This document shows positions 7,103-15,524 of a stretch of 34,033 nucleotides of DNA, piece after piece. A program made the translations under genes and the position numbers. Numbering within the stretch: position 1 is the first letter of the stretch; each line of letters starts with the position of its first letter. The stretch is from DASYPQ01 sp041488095. Lineage in GTDB: Bacteria > Planctomycetota > UBA1135 > GCA-002686595. The notes under the pieces are model-generated. The model was not told where the DNA came from. It did no database searches and saw only the letters and a program-made list of their open reading frames with translations. The stretch lies in NCBI GenBank assembly GCA_041488095.1, contig JBGPOP010000045.1:1-34033 (forward strand). The letters run 5' to 3'.

Positions 7103-8530
7103 ATGGACGTGAGCCGGCTGGAACGCGTGGGCGAGTGCGCATGGCGGTTCGCTCCTCAGGGCGCGATGCGCGCTCCGGTCGTCCTGTATGCCACGCGCGA
7201 GCTGCTCGAGAGGATGGACGACAAGGTCCTCGAGCAGGCGAGCAACGTCGCCACGCTGCCCGGCATCGTGGGGGCCTCCTACGCCATGCCCGACGCGCAC
7301 TGGGGCTACGGCTTCCCGATCGGCGGCGTCGCGGCCTTCGATCCCGACGAGGGCGTCGTCTCCGCGGGGGGCGTGGGCTTCGACATCTCGTGCGGCGTGC
7401 GCTGCCTGCTCACGAGCTTGCGGGAGGAAGAGGTCCGCGCGCGGCAGAAGGAGCTCGCCGACGCGCTCTTCGCCAAGATCCCCGCCGGCGTCGGCAGCAC
7501 CGGCCGCCTGCGCCTCTCCGGCCGCGAGATGGACGCGATGCTCGCCGGCGGCGCGCGGTGGGCGGTCGAGAAGGGACATGGCGACCCGCGCGACCTCGAG
7601 CGCGTCGAGGAGCGGGGCTCTATGGCCGGCGCGGAGCCGGAGCACGTCTCGCAGAAGGCCAAGGAGCGCCAGCGCGACCAGGTCGGGACGCTCGGCTCGG
7701 GCAACCACTACCTCGAGGTGCAGAAGGTGGCGGGGATCTCCGACGCGAAGACGGCCGGGGTGTTCGGCTTGCGGGAGGGCGAGGTCGTCGTGTCGATCCA
7801 CTGCGGCTCGCGCGGGCTCGGGCACCAGGTCGGCACGGACTACTTGAAGGAGATGCTCGCGGAGGCGCGCGAGCGCGGCATCCGCCTGCCCGAGCGCGAG
7901 CTCGCGTGCGCGCCGATCGCTTCCGCGGTCGGTCGCCGGTACCTCGGCGCGATGCGCGCGGGGATGAACTGCGCGATGGCGAACCGGCAGGTGCTGACGA
8001 GCCTCGTCAGGCAGGTCTTCGCGGCGGTCCTGCCGAAGGCGCGGCTCGAGCTGCTCTACGACGTCTCGCACAACACGTGCAAGGAGGAGCTGCACGAGGT
8101 CGCCGGGACGATGCGCCGTCTCTTCGTCCACCGCAAGGGCGCGACGCGCGCGTTCGGGCCCGGACACGCCGAGCTGCCCGAGGACCTGCGGCCCGAGGGA
8201 CAGCCGGTGCTCATCGGCGGATCGATGGGCACCTCGTCGTGGGTGCTCGCCGGGACGGCCGAAGGGGAGCGGCTCGCGTTCAGCTCGGCCTGCCACGGCG
8301 CCGGACGCGACATGAGCCGGACCGAGGCCGCGCGGCGCTGGAACGGGCGCGACGTGCTCCGGGATCTCGAGGCGCGCGGGATCCTGATCCGCAGCCCGTC
8401 GCCGCGCGGCATCGCGGAGGAGGCGCCGGGCGCCTACAAGGACGTGTCGGAGGTCGTCGAAGCGACCGAGCGGGCGGGGCTCGCGCGGAAGGTCGCGCGG
8501 CTCGAGCCGCTCGTGTGCGTGAAGGGGTAG
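7103..8530 (+). CDS. rtcB: RtcB RNA ligase
   Basis: A 475-residue RNA-splicing ligase that joins 2',3'-cyclic-phosphate or 3'-phosphate ends to 5'-OH ends using GTP and Mn2+, in tRNA and RNA repair. Conserved features are all visible: the metal ligands in DISCG (D94, C97), GSGNH (H202), IHCGSRGLGHQ (H233) and SHN (H323), and the guanylylated histidine in CHGAGR (H398). The last match, by position, is His404 of the Pyrococcus enzyme. The motif usually reading DxGCG is DISCG here. The ATG has a GGAGGAG ribosome site about 10 bases upstream and directly follows the archease gene, so the two form an operon. Length is normal for the archaeal-type RtcB. No RtcR regulator is in the window. Confidence 0.96.
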   Translation: MDVSRLERVGECAWRFAPQGAMRAPVVLYATRELLERMDDKVLEQASNVATLPGIVGASYAMPDAHWGYGFPIGGVAAFDPDEGVVSAGGVGFDISCGVRCLLTSLREEEVRARQKELADALFAKIPAGVGSTGRLRLSGREMDAMLAGGARWAVEKGHGDPRDLERVEERGSMAGAEPEHVSQKAKERQRDQVGTLGSGNHYLEVQKVAGISDAKTAGVFGLREGEVVVSIHCGSRGLGHQVGTDYLKEMLAEARERGIRLPERELACAPIASAVGRRYLGAMRAGMNCAMANRQVLTSLVRQVFAAVLPKARLELLYDVSHNTCKEELHEVAGTMRRLFVHRKGATRAFGPGHAELPEDLRPEGQPVLIGGSMGTSSWVLAGTAEGERLAFSSACHGAGRDMSRTEAARRWNGRDVLRDLEARGILIRSPSPRGIAEEAPGAYKDVSEVVEATERAGLARKVARLEPLVCVKG

Positions 8531-8551
8531 GGAAGCGGGCGGTCCGGAGCT

Positions 8552-10882
8552 TCAGAGCTTCCAGGCGTGGTCGAACCAGCCCGCCGAGATCACGCCGCCG
8601 TCGCCTTTCGTCAGGACTTCAGGCCCGAAGAGCGCGTAGTCGGGCAAGCCGACCCCGGAAACGAACACGGGGACCGTGACGAGCAGCCGCGTTCCTGCAG
8701 GTCCGCTGTCGGCGAAGGCACCGACGAGCGCGGGTGCGTCCGCGCGCGGGTAGACGAACAGGCAGGCGAGGCCCGGGCCCTCGTGCGCCTCCTCTCCGAG
8801 GCGGATCGATCCGCGCCGCGCGCAGATCGGGCAGCCCTCGGGCACGAGGACCTTCCAGGCCGCGTTCGTGTCCTCGTTGCCGAAGAGGATCACGTTGCAG
8901 GAGCCGAGCTCCGCTCGCTGCGCGAGGAACTCCCGGTCGTCCATGAGCCGTACGGAGCCGTTTCCGCGGTACCACCACACCTGCGATTCATAGCGAGCGA
9001 GATCGAGGAGCTCCTGGTCCTCGGCAGCGTCGCCCGCGGTGCCGTAGACGAGCACGAAGCGCCTCTCGAAGGCCAACTTGAACGGGCCGCTGCGGCTCGG
9101 GTCCTTCTCCTCCGGGGGAGGCCCGGAGGGATCGGCCTTCCACGCCTCCCCCTCACGCAGGCACCAGCCCGACTTCGGCAGGTCGAGCGTCGCGCCGTCG
9201 ACGGCGACCGCCGCGCGAGGGAGCAGGGGATCGATGCGCAAGCGGCGCACGTTCTCGGTCGCGACCTCGATCCGCCGCACCTTGGCGTCGAAGCTCGCGC
9301 GCACGCGGAACGGCTGCCCGTACCGCTGCGGCTGGGCGACCTCGATCCAGTCGTGGCGCGAATCGACCGTGGGATCGACGCCGATCCAGTCGAGCCTGGC
9401 GGGCTTCGCGGGGATGCGGCTCTTGCGGAACAGATCGAAGATCGGCGGCCAGTCGACGCAGTCGACGCCCGGGGATGCATCGCCGTCCCACCAGTGGCCT
9501 GCCCCCGCCTGATAGTGGGCCTCGGGCTTCGCGCCCGCGTCGTGGAGAGCCTTCTCCAGCGACTGCGCCTCGCTCACGGGCACGTTGTCGTCCGCGGTGC
9601 CGTGGAGGATGTAGATCGGGATCCAGGCCAGGTTCGCCACGAGATCGAGGGTCAGCCCGGCTCCGTCGGCGCGGTGCCAGAGCTCCGCGAGCGCGCCCTT
9701 GGGTCTCTCGCCGTAGGTGTCGAAGCTCGCCCATCCAGCGCTCGGGGCGATCGCGGCGAAGCAGTCGGGATCATTCGCGGCGAGGTGCCACGTCCCATGG
9801 CCGCCCATCGAGTGGCCGGTGAGGCAGATGCGCGAAGGATCGACGTGCGAGAGAGCGAGCGCCTCTCCGAGAACTTCGTACGCGTCGAGACGGCCCCAGT
9901 CCTGCCAGTCGAATCCGAACGGGCGGCGATTCGTCGGCGCGACGATCCAGAAGTCGTCCTTGGGCGAGTAGCAGCGCACCTGTCCGAGCGCGTCGACGCC
10001 GGCGCCGTGCAGCGTCAGGACGAGGCCGAGGCCACCCTCGGGCTCCTTCGCGCCGGAGGGCGGGAGGACGGCGTAGGGCTGGACCGAGCCGTCGATGCGC
10101 GAGCGGAAGGTGCGGCGGCAGGCGTCGTGCCCGGGACGGATCTCGATCTCGAAGGCCGCCGAGGCCTTCGGCCCGTCGCCGGCGGTCGAGACCTCGACCT
10201 TAAGCGGGTGCTTGCCGATCTCCTTCGTCCCGAGGTCGAACGCGAACGGGACCTTCGTCGCCGCAAGCGGGACGAGCGTGCGCTTCGAAGGCGAGACCAG
10301 GTCGAGCTTCCGCTCGGTCGCGTTCATCACGAGGACGGCCGCATCGCCCGCCCCCGCGTCGGGCAGCGTTGCATCCCAGTCCGCGAGCACGAGCGGCCCC
10401 GGCGGCGCGCGGAGCTTCAGCGAGAAGCTCCCGCGGATGCCCGTGACGTAGACGTCGTTCTTCCCTGCGCGAAGGGCGACCGGCACGCCGTGGAAGCCGT
10501 ATCGGTACGCGTCGCCGACGAACGCCGTGCCGTTCACGAACATCGTCGAGGCGCCCGCGAGCTCGGCCATCATCACGCACGGCGCAGGCGACTCGATCGA
10601 GGTGAAGCCCCACGCGAGCTCGCCCTCGATCGCACCGGCGTCCGAGGCCTGCTTCTTCTCCCAGGCAGCCTCCTTCCCGAGCTCCCCCGTGAGCTTCTCG
10701 CCGTCCTCCGGAGGCGCGGCCTTGCGATCGAGCAGGTGCCTTGCGAACCCCTTGTCGCAGCGGATCGGCCGGCGCCCGTTGACGTCGAGCGCCGGGATGA
10801 CGAGCCAGTCGCGCGGGACGATCTCGCCCGGGGGTGCCGCGACCTGTCCGGCCGCTACAATCGCCCCCGTGAGCGAGAGCAT
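8552..10882 (-). CDS. Secreted prolyl-oligopeptidase/esterase-like alpha/beta hydrolase
   Basis: A 776-residue exported protein. A hydrophobic N-terminus (MLSLTGAIVAAGQVAAP) acts as signal peptide. An N-terminal beta-rich region (about residues 30-260) precedes an alpha/beta hydrolase domain with LTLHGAG (oxyanion region) and nucleophile elbow GHSMGG (Ser358). The acid is likely in ILHGTADDNVP and the histidine in AGAGHWWDG. After the hydrolase domain comes about 300 residues with no family I recognise. Such proteins in Planctomycetes are usually annotated as prolyl oligopeptidase-family esterases, and the substrate is not evident. The frame also allows a GTG at 10903, but ATG 10882 gives the better signal peptide. 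Either way the 5' end overlaps the divergent glutaredoxin-like gene. It ends convergently 21 bases from rtcB. Confidence 0.83.
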   Translation of the reverse strand: MLSLTGAIVAAGQVAAPPGEIVPRDWLVIPALDVNGRRPIRCDKGFARHLLDRKAAPPEDGEKLTGELGKEAAWEKKQASDAGAIEGELAWGFTSIESPAPCVMMAELAGASTMFVNGTAFVGDAYRYGFHGVPVALRAGKNDVYVTGIRGSFSLKLRAPPGPLVLADWDATLPDAGAGDAAVLVMNATERKLDLVSPSKRTLVPLAATKVPFAFDLGTKEIGKHPLKVEVSTAGDGPKASAAFEIEIRPGHDACRRTFRSRIDGSVQPYAVLPPSGAKEPEGGLGLVLTLHGAGVDALGQVRCYSPKDDFWIVAPTNRRPFGFDWQDWGRLDAYEVLGEALALSHVDPSRICLTGHSMGGHGTWHLAANDPDCFAAIAPSAGWASFDTYGERPKGALAELWHRADGAGLTLDLVANLAWIPIYILHGTADDNVPVSEAQSLEKALHDAGAKPEAHYQAGAGHWWDGDASPGVDCVDWPPIFDLFRKSRIPAKPARLDWIGVDPTVDSRHDWIEVAQPQRYGQPFRVRASFDAKVRRIEVATENVRRLRIDPLLPRAAVAVDGATLDLPKSGWCLREGEAWKADPSGPPPEEKDPSRSGPFKLAFERRFVLVYGTAGDAAEDQELLDLARYESQVWWYRGNGSVRLMDDREFLAQRAELGSCNVILFGNEDTNAAWKVLVPEGCPICARRGSIRLGEEAHEGPGLACLFVYPRADAPALVGAFADSGPAGTRLLVTVPVFVSGVGLPDYALFGPEVLTKGDGGVISAGWFDHAWKL
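10856..10861 (+). promoter_or_regulatory. -10-like TACAAT box for the glutaredoxin-like gene
   Basis: TACAAT ends 7 bases before the GTG at 10869 and no ribosome-binding site lies between, which is the arrangement of a leaderless gene. The box sits inside the coding sequence of the divergent hydrolase. Confidence 0.45.
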
Positions 10883-11165
10883 CGAGTTCCTGAAGGACCA
10901 CACGCTGGCAGTCTACTCCTCGACGTGGTGTCCCGATTGCGCACGGCTGAAGCAGTGGATGGTCGCGAATCAGGTGCCGCACGACGAGATCCTGATCGAC
11001 CAGGAGGCGGGCGCCGCGGAGAAGCTCGAGAGCGAGACCGGCAAGCAGGCCGTGCCCTTCATCCTCGTCGACGGCAAGAAGTGGGTCCGCGGCTACCACC
11101 GCGAGGAGCGCTCGCGCTTCAGCGGGTCGAAGCTGCTCGCGGAGCTGCGCGAAGCGGTCGCCTAG
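10869..11165 (+). CDS. Glutaredoxin-like thiol-disulfide protein
   Basis: A 98-residue thioredoxin-fold protein with a redox motif CPDC (Cys21, Cys24) after the first strand (LAVYSSTW) and the cis-proline loop QAVPFILVDG typical of glutaredoxins and mycoredoxins. Mycoredoxin-type proteins of this size reduce mixed disulfides, but which low-molecular thiol is used here cannot be told. The start is GTG 10869; upstream the frame runs antisense through the hydrolase gene and has no family similarity. Its first 14 bases overlap the start of the divergent hydrolase gene, so the two cannot be regulated independently by conventional separate upstream regions. Confidence 0.87.
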   Translation: MSESIEFLKDHTLAVYSSTWCPDCARLKQWMVANQVPHDEILIDQEAGAAEKLESETGKQAVPFILVDGKKWVRGYHREERSRFSGSKLLAELREAVA

Positions 11166-11335
11166 CACGGTACCCGGCGCCGTGCGTGCGCCGATGTGCG
11201 TACCTTCGATCGCCCGCGGTTGCGCACCGGATTGTCCACGCAAGGCTACGCACAGGGGCCGGCCAGCGTACGTCGAGTGCCGCATGTTCCCGTGAGCTCC
11301 GGAAGCGTCGAATGCGAGCGCCCAAGGAGGGAATC

Positions 11336-11608
11336 ATGTCCACACAAAGCACCGTGAATCCCGATGTGATCGGGACTCAAACACGCAGGACGTCGATCGA
11401 GGACCTGCCCGTCAGGGAGACGTATCCGGAAGGGGCTTCCGAGGAGAAGACGAGGCTGCGACAGGCTTTCGAGAACAGCCAGACCAAGGTGACCGAGTGG
11501 AAGGGCGCCGCGGAGAAAACCATCCGCGAGAAGCCGATCCAGTCGGTCCTGATCGCCGCCGGAGTTGGCGCCGTGGTCGGCCTGCTCGTCGGCCGCCGCC
11601 GGCATTGA
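11336..11608 (+). CDS. DUF883 (ElaB/YqjD-like) inner-membrane-anchored protein
   Basis: A 90-residue protein with a charged, helical N-terminal half and one C-terminal membrane segment (SVLIAAGVGAVVGLLVGRRR) ending in the Gly-zipper plus Arg-rich tail that defines the ElaB/YqjD/DUF883 family. In E. coli these are stationary-phase membrane proteins that can tether ribosomes; the role here is inferred from family. The ATG has an excellent AAGGAGG site. It is first of three close genes (next start 32 bases downstream) matching the yqjD-yqjE-yqjK style of operon. Confidence 0.82.
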   Translation: MSTQSTVNPDVIGTQTRRTSIEDLPVRETYPEGASEEKTRLRQAFENSQTKVTEWKGAAEKTIREKPIQSVLIAAGVGAVVGLLVGRRRH

Positions 11609-11639
11609 GCACGCCGGCCCGAAGGGAAGGAGCGAGGTC

Positions 11640-12239
11640 GTGAAGAGAACCGACGGCTTCGAGGACCCCTCGCAGGGCTCGATCGCGAGCCCCGATCCGA
11701 GCCAGCCGGAGGTGAACGACGATCGCGAACGGACGGAGCGCCCGGGCTCCCCGGACGAGGCCGGCGGGTGGCTCGACGTCCTCTTCGAGTCCGTCGAAGC
11801 GGTCGCCGCCTCGGTGGGCAGGCTGATCGAGGTCCAAGCCGACCGCGTCCGGCTGTCGGTGCAGCGATCGATGGTCAAGACGGCGATCGGGGGCGCCGCG
11901 GCGCTCGGCGCGGCGGTCTGGGTCGTCGCCGGCACGCTGGCTCTCCTGCGGGGGATCTGCGGCGGGCTCGCGGCGCTGTCCGGAGGGCGCGCGTGGCTCG
12001 GCGACCTGGCCGGCGGCGCGCTCGCCCTGGGCAGCGTGATCGCCGTCGTCGCGCTGGGTTCGCAGGCCTGGTCGCGGCGCGAGCTGAGGCGATTGGAGGC
12101 GAAATATGAGCGGAAGAGCGACGAGAGGCGCGCAGCCGGCCACGGCGACGATGAGGGCGAGAACGGCGGAGGAGCTCCTCGACCGCGAGCAGGCGCGGTC
12201 GGTGCAGACGATCGCGGACGCGGCGCAGCGGCTCGGTGA
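11640..12239 (+). CDS. YqjE-like phage-holin-superfamily membrane protein
   Basis: A 199-residue protein: hydrophilic N-terminus, an amphipathic stretch (LFESVEAVAASVGRLIEVQ), two hydrophobic segments (about residues 77-100 and 112-140) and a basic tail. This layout and its position after a DUF883 gene match the YqjE/holin-III family; function unknown. GTG 11640 is preceded by AAGGAG. The last ~45 codons (12106-12239) lie inside the next gene in another frame and are low-complexity Gly/Ala/Arg, so the natural protein may be meant to end near residue 155, with a frameshift or loss of stop extending it. Confidence 0.7.
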   Translation: MKRTDGFEDPSQGSIASPDPSQPEVNDDRERTERPGSPDEAGGWLDVLFESVEAVAASVGRLIEVQADRVRLSVQRSMVKTAIGGAAALGAAVWVVAGTLALLRGICGGLAALSGGRAWLGDLAGGALALGSVIAVVALGSQAWSRRELRRLEAKYERKSDERRAAGHGDDEGENGGGAPRPRAGAVGADDRGRGAAAR

Positions 12240-12474
12240 CGAGCTGTGCGCCCGGACCGGGCTGCGAGAGAAGATCCGCCGCCATCCGCTCATGTCGATC
12301 GGCGTGTCGACCGGGCTCGGCGCGGTCCTCGGCTCCACCGCCGGTCCTCCGGCGCTGCGCGCGCTGGCGCGGGTGCTCGCCTCGCAGTCCAGCTTCCGGC
12401 GCGGCCTCTCCGCGCGGCCACGGTTCCTGTCGGACCTCGTCCTGCGCTCGCTGGGCCTCAGCCCCCGCTCTTGA
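12106..12474 (+). CDS. Small membrane-associated protein (YqjK/DUF3618-like position)
   Basis: A 122-residue protein with a central helix (RTAEELLDREQARSVQTIAD) and a Gly-rich segment (MSIGVSTGLGAVLGSTAG, about residues 63-80) that could insert in or lie on the membrane. The start ATG has a clear GGAGG site 6-7 bases upstream, which supports a true start despite the 134-base overlap with the preceding gene. The stop overlaps the convergent pntB stop by 17 bases. Third member of the small envelope operon; a relationship to DUF3618/YqjK is suggested by context and shape only. Confidence 0.6.
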   Translation: MSGRATRGAQPATATMRARTAEELLDREQARSVQTIADAAQRLGDELCARTGLREKIRRHPLMSIGVSTGLGAVLGSTAGPPALRALARVLASQSSFRRGLSARPRFLSDLVLRSLGLSPRS

Positions 12475-13894
12475 TCGCCGCTGCGATCTTCCCCACCGTC
12501 TGCTTCGCGTCGCCGAACACCATCATCGTGTTCGGCCTCACGAACAGCTCGTTCTCGATCCCCGCGAACCCCGGGTTCATGCTGCGCTTGAGCACGATCA
12601 CGGCCCGCGACTGGTCGACGTTGAGGATCGGCATGCCGTAGATCGGGCTGTCGGGCGCGCTGCGGGCGGCCGGGTTGACGACGTCGTTCGCGCCCACGAC
12701 GACCGAGACGTCGGTGTGCGGGAACTCGTCGTTGATCGCCTCGAGCTCGTAGAGCTGGTCGTACGGCACGTTCGCCTCGGCGAGGAGCACGTTCATGTGC
12801 CCGGGCATCCGGCCCGCCACGGGGTGGATCGCGTACTTGACCGACGCGCCCTGCTTCTGGAGCAGCTCGGCGAGCTCCCGCACCGCATGCTGCGCCTGCG
12901 CCACCGCCATGCCGTAGCCGGGGACGAAGATGATCGAGCTCGCGGCCTTGAGGAGCTCGGCCGCGTCCTCGACCGTCCCCTCCCGGATCGCGGCGTCGGT
13001 CTTGCCCACCGCCGCGAGCCCCACGGCCTCCGTGCCGAACGCCCCGAAGATCACGTTCCGGAACGACCGGTTCATCGCCTTGCTCATGATCAGAGCCAGG
13101 ATGAAGCCGGAGCCGCCGTCGAGCGATCCGCACACGATCAGCACGGGGTTGTCGAGCGCGAACCCCGTGGCCGCGGCCGCGAGACCCGCGTACGAATTGA
13201 GAAGGCAGATCACGACAGGCATGTCCGCTCCGCCGATCGGAGCCACGAGGAGGATCCCCAGCAGGAAGCCGAGCGACGCGATCGCGTAGAAGACGGGCTG
13301 GATCTGCGGCTGAGCGACCAGGACGACGAGCATCGAAGCGGCGAGGCCGAGCAGCGTGAAGTTGATCGCATTCTGGCCCGGAAACGTCTGCGGCCTCCCG
13401 GGCAGGATCCCCTGCAGCTTCCCGAAGGCCATCAAGCTCCCGGTGAACGTGATCGCGCCGAGGAGCACCTCGAAGCCCACTGCGCCCGCGTCGAATGGAC
13501 TGAGCTCGATGCGGTGGTTGAAGTACTCCGCGACGCCCACGAGCGCGACCGCGAGACCGCCGAAGCAGTGCGAGAGCGCGATCCGCTCGGGCATCTTCGT
13601 CATAGGGATCCACAGGCCCATCGGGATCCCGATCACCGTTCCGACGACGAGTCCGCCGACGATCCACTCGTAGGTCACGATCCGCTCGTGGAGGAGCGTG
13701 CCCAGGACGGCGACGAGCATCCCCACCGCGGCCATCTGCATGCCGCGGCGCGCGGTATCCGGGTGGGAGAGTCCGCGCAGCCCCAGGATGAAGAGCACCG
13801 ACGCCGCGAACAGCGCCAGCAGGAAGATCACCTGCCGCGCATCGATCGCGTGCGCGGCTTCCGCCGTCCCGATCAGGGCGAGCGCCGTTCTCAT
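12458..13894 (-). CDS. pntB: NAD(P) transhydrogenase subunit beta (PntB)
   Basis: A 478-residue integral membrane subunit of the proton-translocating transhydrogenase, which drives NADPH formation from NADH with the proton gradient. About eight or nine hydrophobic segments occupy the N-terminal ~290 residues. The C-terminal dIII domain binds NADP(H), with VPGYGMAVAQAQHAV, IHPVAGRMPGHMNVLLAEA, DVSVVVGANDVVNPAA and RSMNPGFAGIEN all present. The frame extends far upstream but those codons are antisense-like. The ATG at 13894 overlaps the pntA2 stop by 4 bases (ATGA), so translation is coupled. Confidence 0.96.
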   Translation of the reverse strand: MRTALALIGTAEAAHAIDARQVIFLLALFAASVLFILGLRGLSHPDTARRGMQMAAVGMLVAVLGTLLHERIVTYEWIVGGLVVGTVIGIPMGLWIPMTKMPERIALSHCFGGLAVALVGVAEYFNHRIELSPFDAGAVGFEVLLGAITFTGSLMAFGKLQGILPGRPQTFPGQNAINFTLLGLAASMLVVLVAQPQIQPVFYAIASLGFLLGILLVAPIGGADMPVVICLLNSYAGLAAAATGFALDNPVLIVCGSLDGGSGFILALIMSKAMNRSFRNVIFGAFGTEAVGLAAVGKTDAAIREGTVEDAAELLKAASSIIFVPGYGMAVAQAQHAVRELAELLQKQGASVKYAIHPVAGRMPGHMNVLLAEANVPYDQLYELEAINDEFPHTDVSVVVGANDVVNPAARSAPDSPIYGMPILNVDQSRAVIVLKRSMNPGFAGIENELFVRPNTMMVFGDAKQTVGKIAAAIKSGG

Positions 13895-14190
13895 GCCGCT
13901 CCCTTGCCCTTCCTGCGGAACATCTTGAGCATCCGGTCGGTGATCAGGAAGCCGCCCACGACGTTGATGGTCGCAGCCGTCACCGCGACTGCGCCGAGGA
14001 GCGTGCTCAGCGTGTTCTTCCCCTCGCCCGCGATGACGAGCGACGCGACCAGCGAGATGCCGGAGATCGCGTTCGTGAACGCCATGAGCGGCGTGTGGAG
14101 CAGCTGCGGCACCTTGGTGATGACCTGGTAGCCGACGAAGATCGACAGGACGAAGACGTAGAGAAGGATGATCAGACGTTCGAGCGGCAT
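13891..14190 (-). CDS. pntA2: NAD(P) transhydrogenase membrane subunit alpha 2 (PntA2/PntAB)
   Basis: A 99-residue subunit with three membrane helices: LIILLYVFVLSIFVGYQVI; a middle one after HTPLMAFTNAISGI; and LLGAVAVTAATINVVGGFLITD. It forms part of the proton channel (dII) together with PntB. The split alpha subunit (separate A1 and A2) is the arrangement of Rhodospirillum-type enzymes rather than the fused E. coli PntA. A GGAGG-like ribosome site (GGAGGTCG) lies just upstream of ATG 14190. Confidence 0.95.
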   Translation of the reverse strand: MPLERLIILLYVFVLSIFVGYQVITKVPQLLHTPLMAFTNAISGISLVASLVIAGEGKNTLSTLLGAVAVTAATINVVGGFLITDRMLKMFRRKGKGAA

Positions 14191-14267
14191 CGACGACCTC
14201 CAACCTGCCGGAGCGATTTCATCATCTGTTTTTGCAGCCGGCCGCGTTCACACGGCCGAGCTCTCGA

Positions 14268-15422
14268 TCACGTGACCGCCGCCTGCGCGGCGAGCGCAGC
14301 GAGCGCCTTGGCGGTGCCCTCGTGGCAGATCCGACCCTGGTGCGTGAGCAGCGCGCCCGCGAGAACCTCGTCCTTGAAGTCCGTGGCAAGGTGGCCTGGC
14401 TTGTCGACCAGGAGCTTCACCAGGTTCAGCACGTTCTTCGAGTACAGCTCGCTCGCGTGCACGGGCACGGTGGCGGGGAGGTTCGCGAGGCCGACGATCG
14501 TGACGCCATGGCGCTCGACGATCTTCCCGGGCTCGCTGAGCTCGCAGTTGCCTCCGCTCTCGACCGCGAGGTCGACGATCACGGCGCCGGACTTCATCGC
14601 GCGCACCATGTCGGCGCTGACGAGCTTCGGCGCCGGCCTCCCGGGCACGAGCGCGGTCGTGATGACGACATCCGCCTCGGAGACCCGCTTCGCCACCGTC
14701 TCGCGCTGCTTCGCGAGCACCTCCGCGCTGGCCTCCTTGGCGTAGCCGCCCGCGCCCTCGAGGTCGGCGAGGCCGGGCACCTCGATGAAGCGACCGCCCA
14801 GGCTCTCGACCTGCTCCTTGGCCGCATAGCGGACGTCGGTCGCCTCGACGAGACAGCCGAGACGCCTCGCGGTGGCGATCGCCTGGAGCCCCGCGACGCC
14901 GGCGCCGAAGACGACGACGCGCGCGGGGGTGATCGTGCCCGCCGCCGTCATCAGCAGCGGGAACATCCGCGGCGAGTGGACCGCGGCGAGGATGACCGCC
15001 TTGTAGCCCGCGACGGTCGCCTGGGAGCTGAGCGCGTCCATCGCTTGCGCGCGCGTGATCCGCGGGATGAGCTCCATCGCGAGGGAGGAGACGCCCGCGC
15101 TCACGAGCGCCTCGACCAGCGGCCGGTTCGCGGCCGGGTAGACGAAGGAGACGAGGACCGCGCCGCGCTTGAGGAGCGCGGCCTCGGGCAGGGTCGGCGG
15201 CTGGACCTTGAGGACGAGATCGGCGCTCGACCACGCCTCGCGCCCGACGATCTTCGCGCCGGCCCCTTCGTAGGCGGCGTCGGAGAGGCGCGCTCCGGAG
15301 CCCGCGCCGGCCTCGACCTGGACCGTGAGGCCTGTCGCCGCGAGGCGCTTCACGCCGTCGAGGACGAGCGCGACGCGGGTCTCGCCGGGGTGGATCTCCC
15401 TGGGAACGAAGGTGATGGCCAT
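14268..15422 (-). CDS. pntA1: NAD(P) transhydrogenase subunit alpha 1 (PntA1/PntAA)
   Basis: A 384-residue soluble dI subunit that binds NAD(H). Visible blocks are PREIHPGETRVAL at the N-terminus, the Rossmann fingerprint VVFGAGVAGLQAIATARRLG, ATDVR, and VIVDLAVESGGNCE. Related to alanine dehydrogenase, but the operon with pntA2 and pntB settles the assignment. ATG 15422 gives the standard N-terminus MAITFVPREIHPGE; the frame extends upstream over the divergent TauE promoter region without similarity. A 77-base gap separates it from pntA2. Confidence 0.96.
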   Translation of the reverse strand: MAITFVPREIHPGETRVALVLDGVKRLAATGLTVQVEAGAGSGARLSDAAYEGAGAKIVGREAWSSADLVLKVQPPTLPEAALLKRGAVLVSFVYPAANRPLVEALVSAGVSSLAMELIPRITRAQAMDALSSQATVAGYKAVILAAVHSPRMFPLLMTAAGTITPARVVVFGAGVAGLQAIATARRLGCLVEATDVRYAAKEQVESLGGRFIEVPGLADLEGAGGYAKEASAEVLAKQRETVAKRVSEADVVITTALVPGRPAPKLVSADMVRAMKSGAVIVDLAVESGGNCELSEPGKIVERHGVTIVGLANLPATVPVHASELYSKNVLNLVKLLVDKPGHLATDFKDEVLAGALLTHQGRICHEGTAKALAALAAQAAVT

Positions 15423-15524
15423 GGGCAGCCTGAAGTTGCGGGTCGAGAAGACTACCAACTCTCCGAGCGTGCTTGAACAAGCGGGGCTGGCCAGTAGGCT
15501 TCGGCCTCCGGGACGAATTCGCGC

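Noticed and set aside
8567..11335. Long plus-strand open frame ahead of the DUF883 gene
   Set aside because: Only its last 90 codons (from ATG 11336, with an AGGAGG site) are real; the rest is antisense to the secreted hydrolase.
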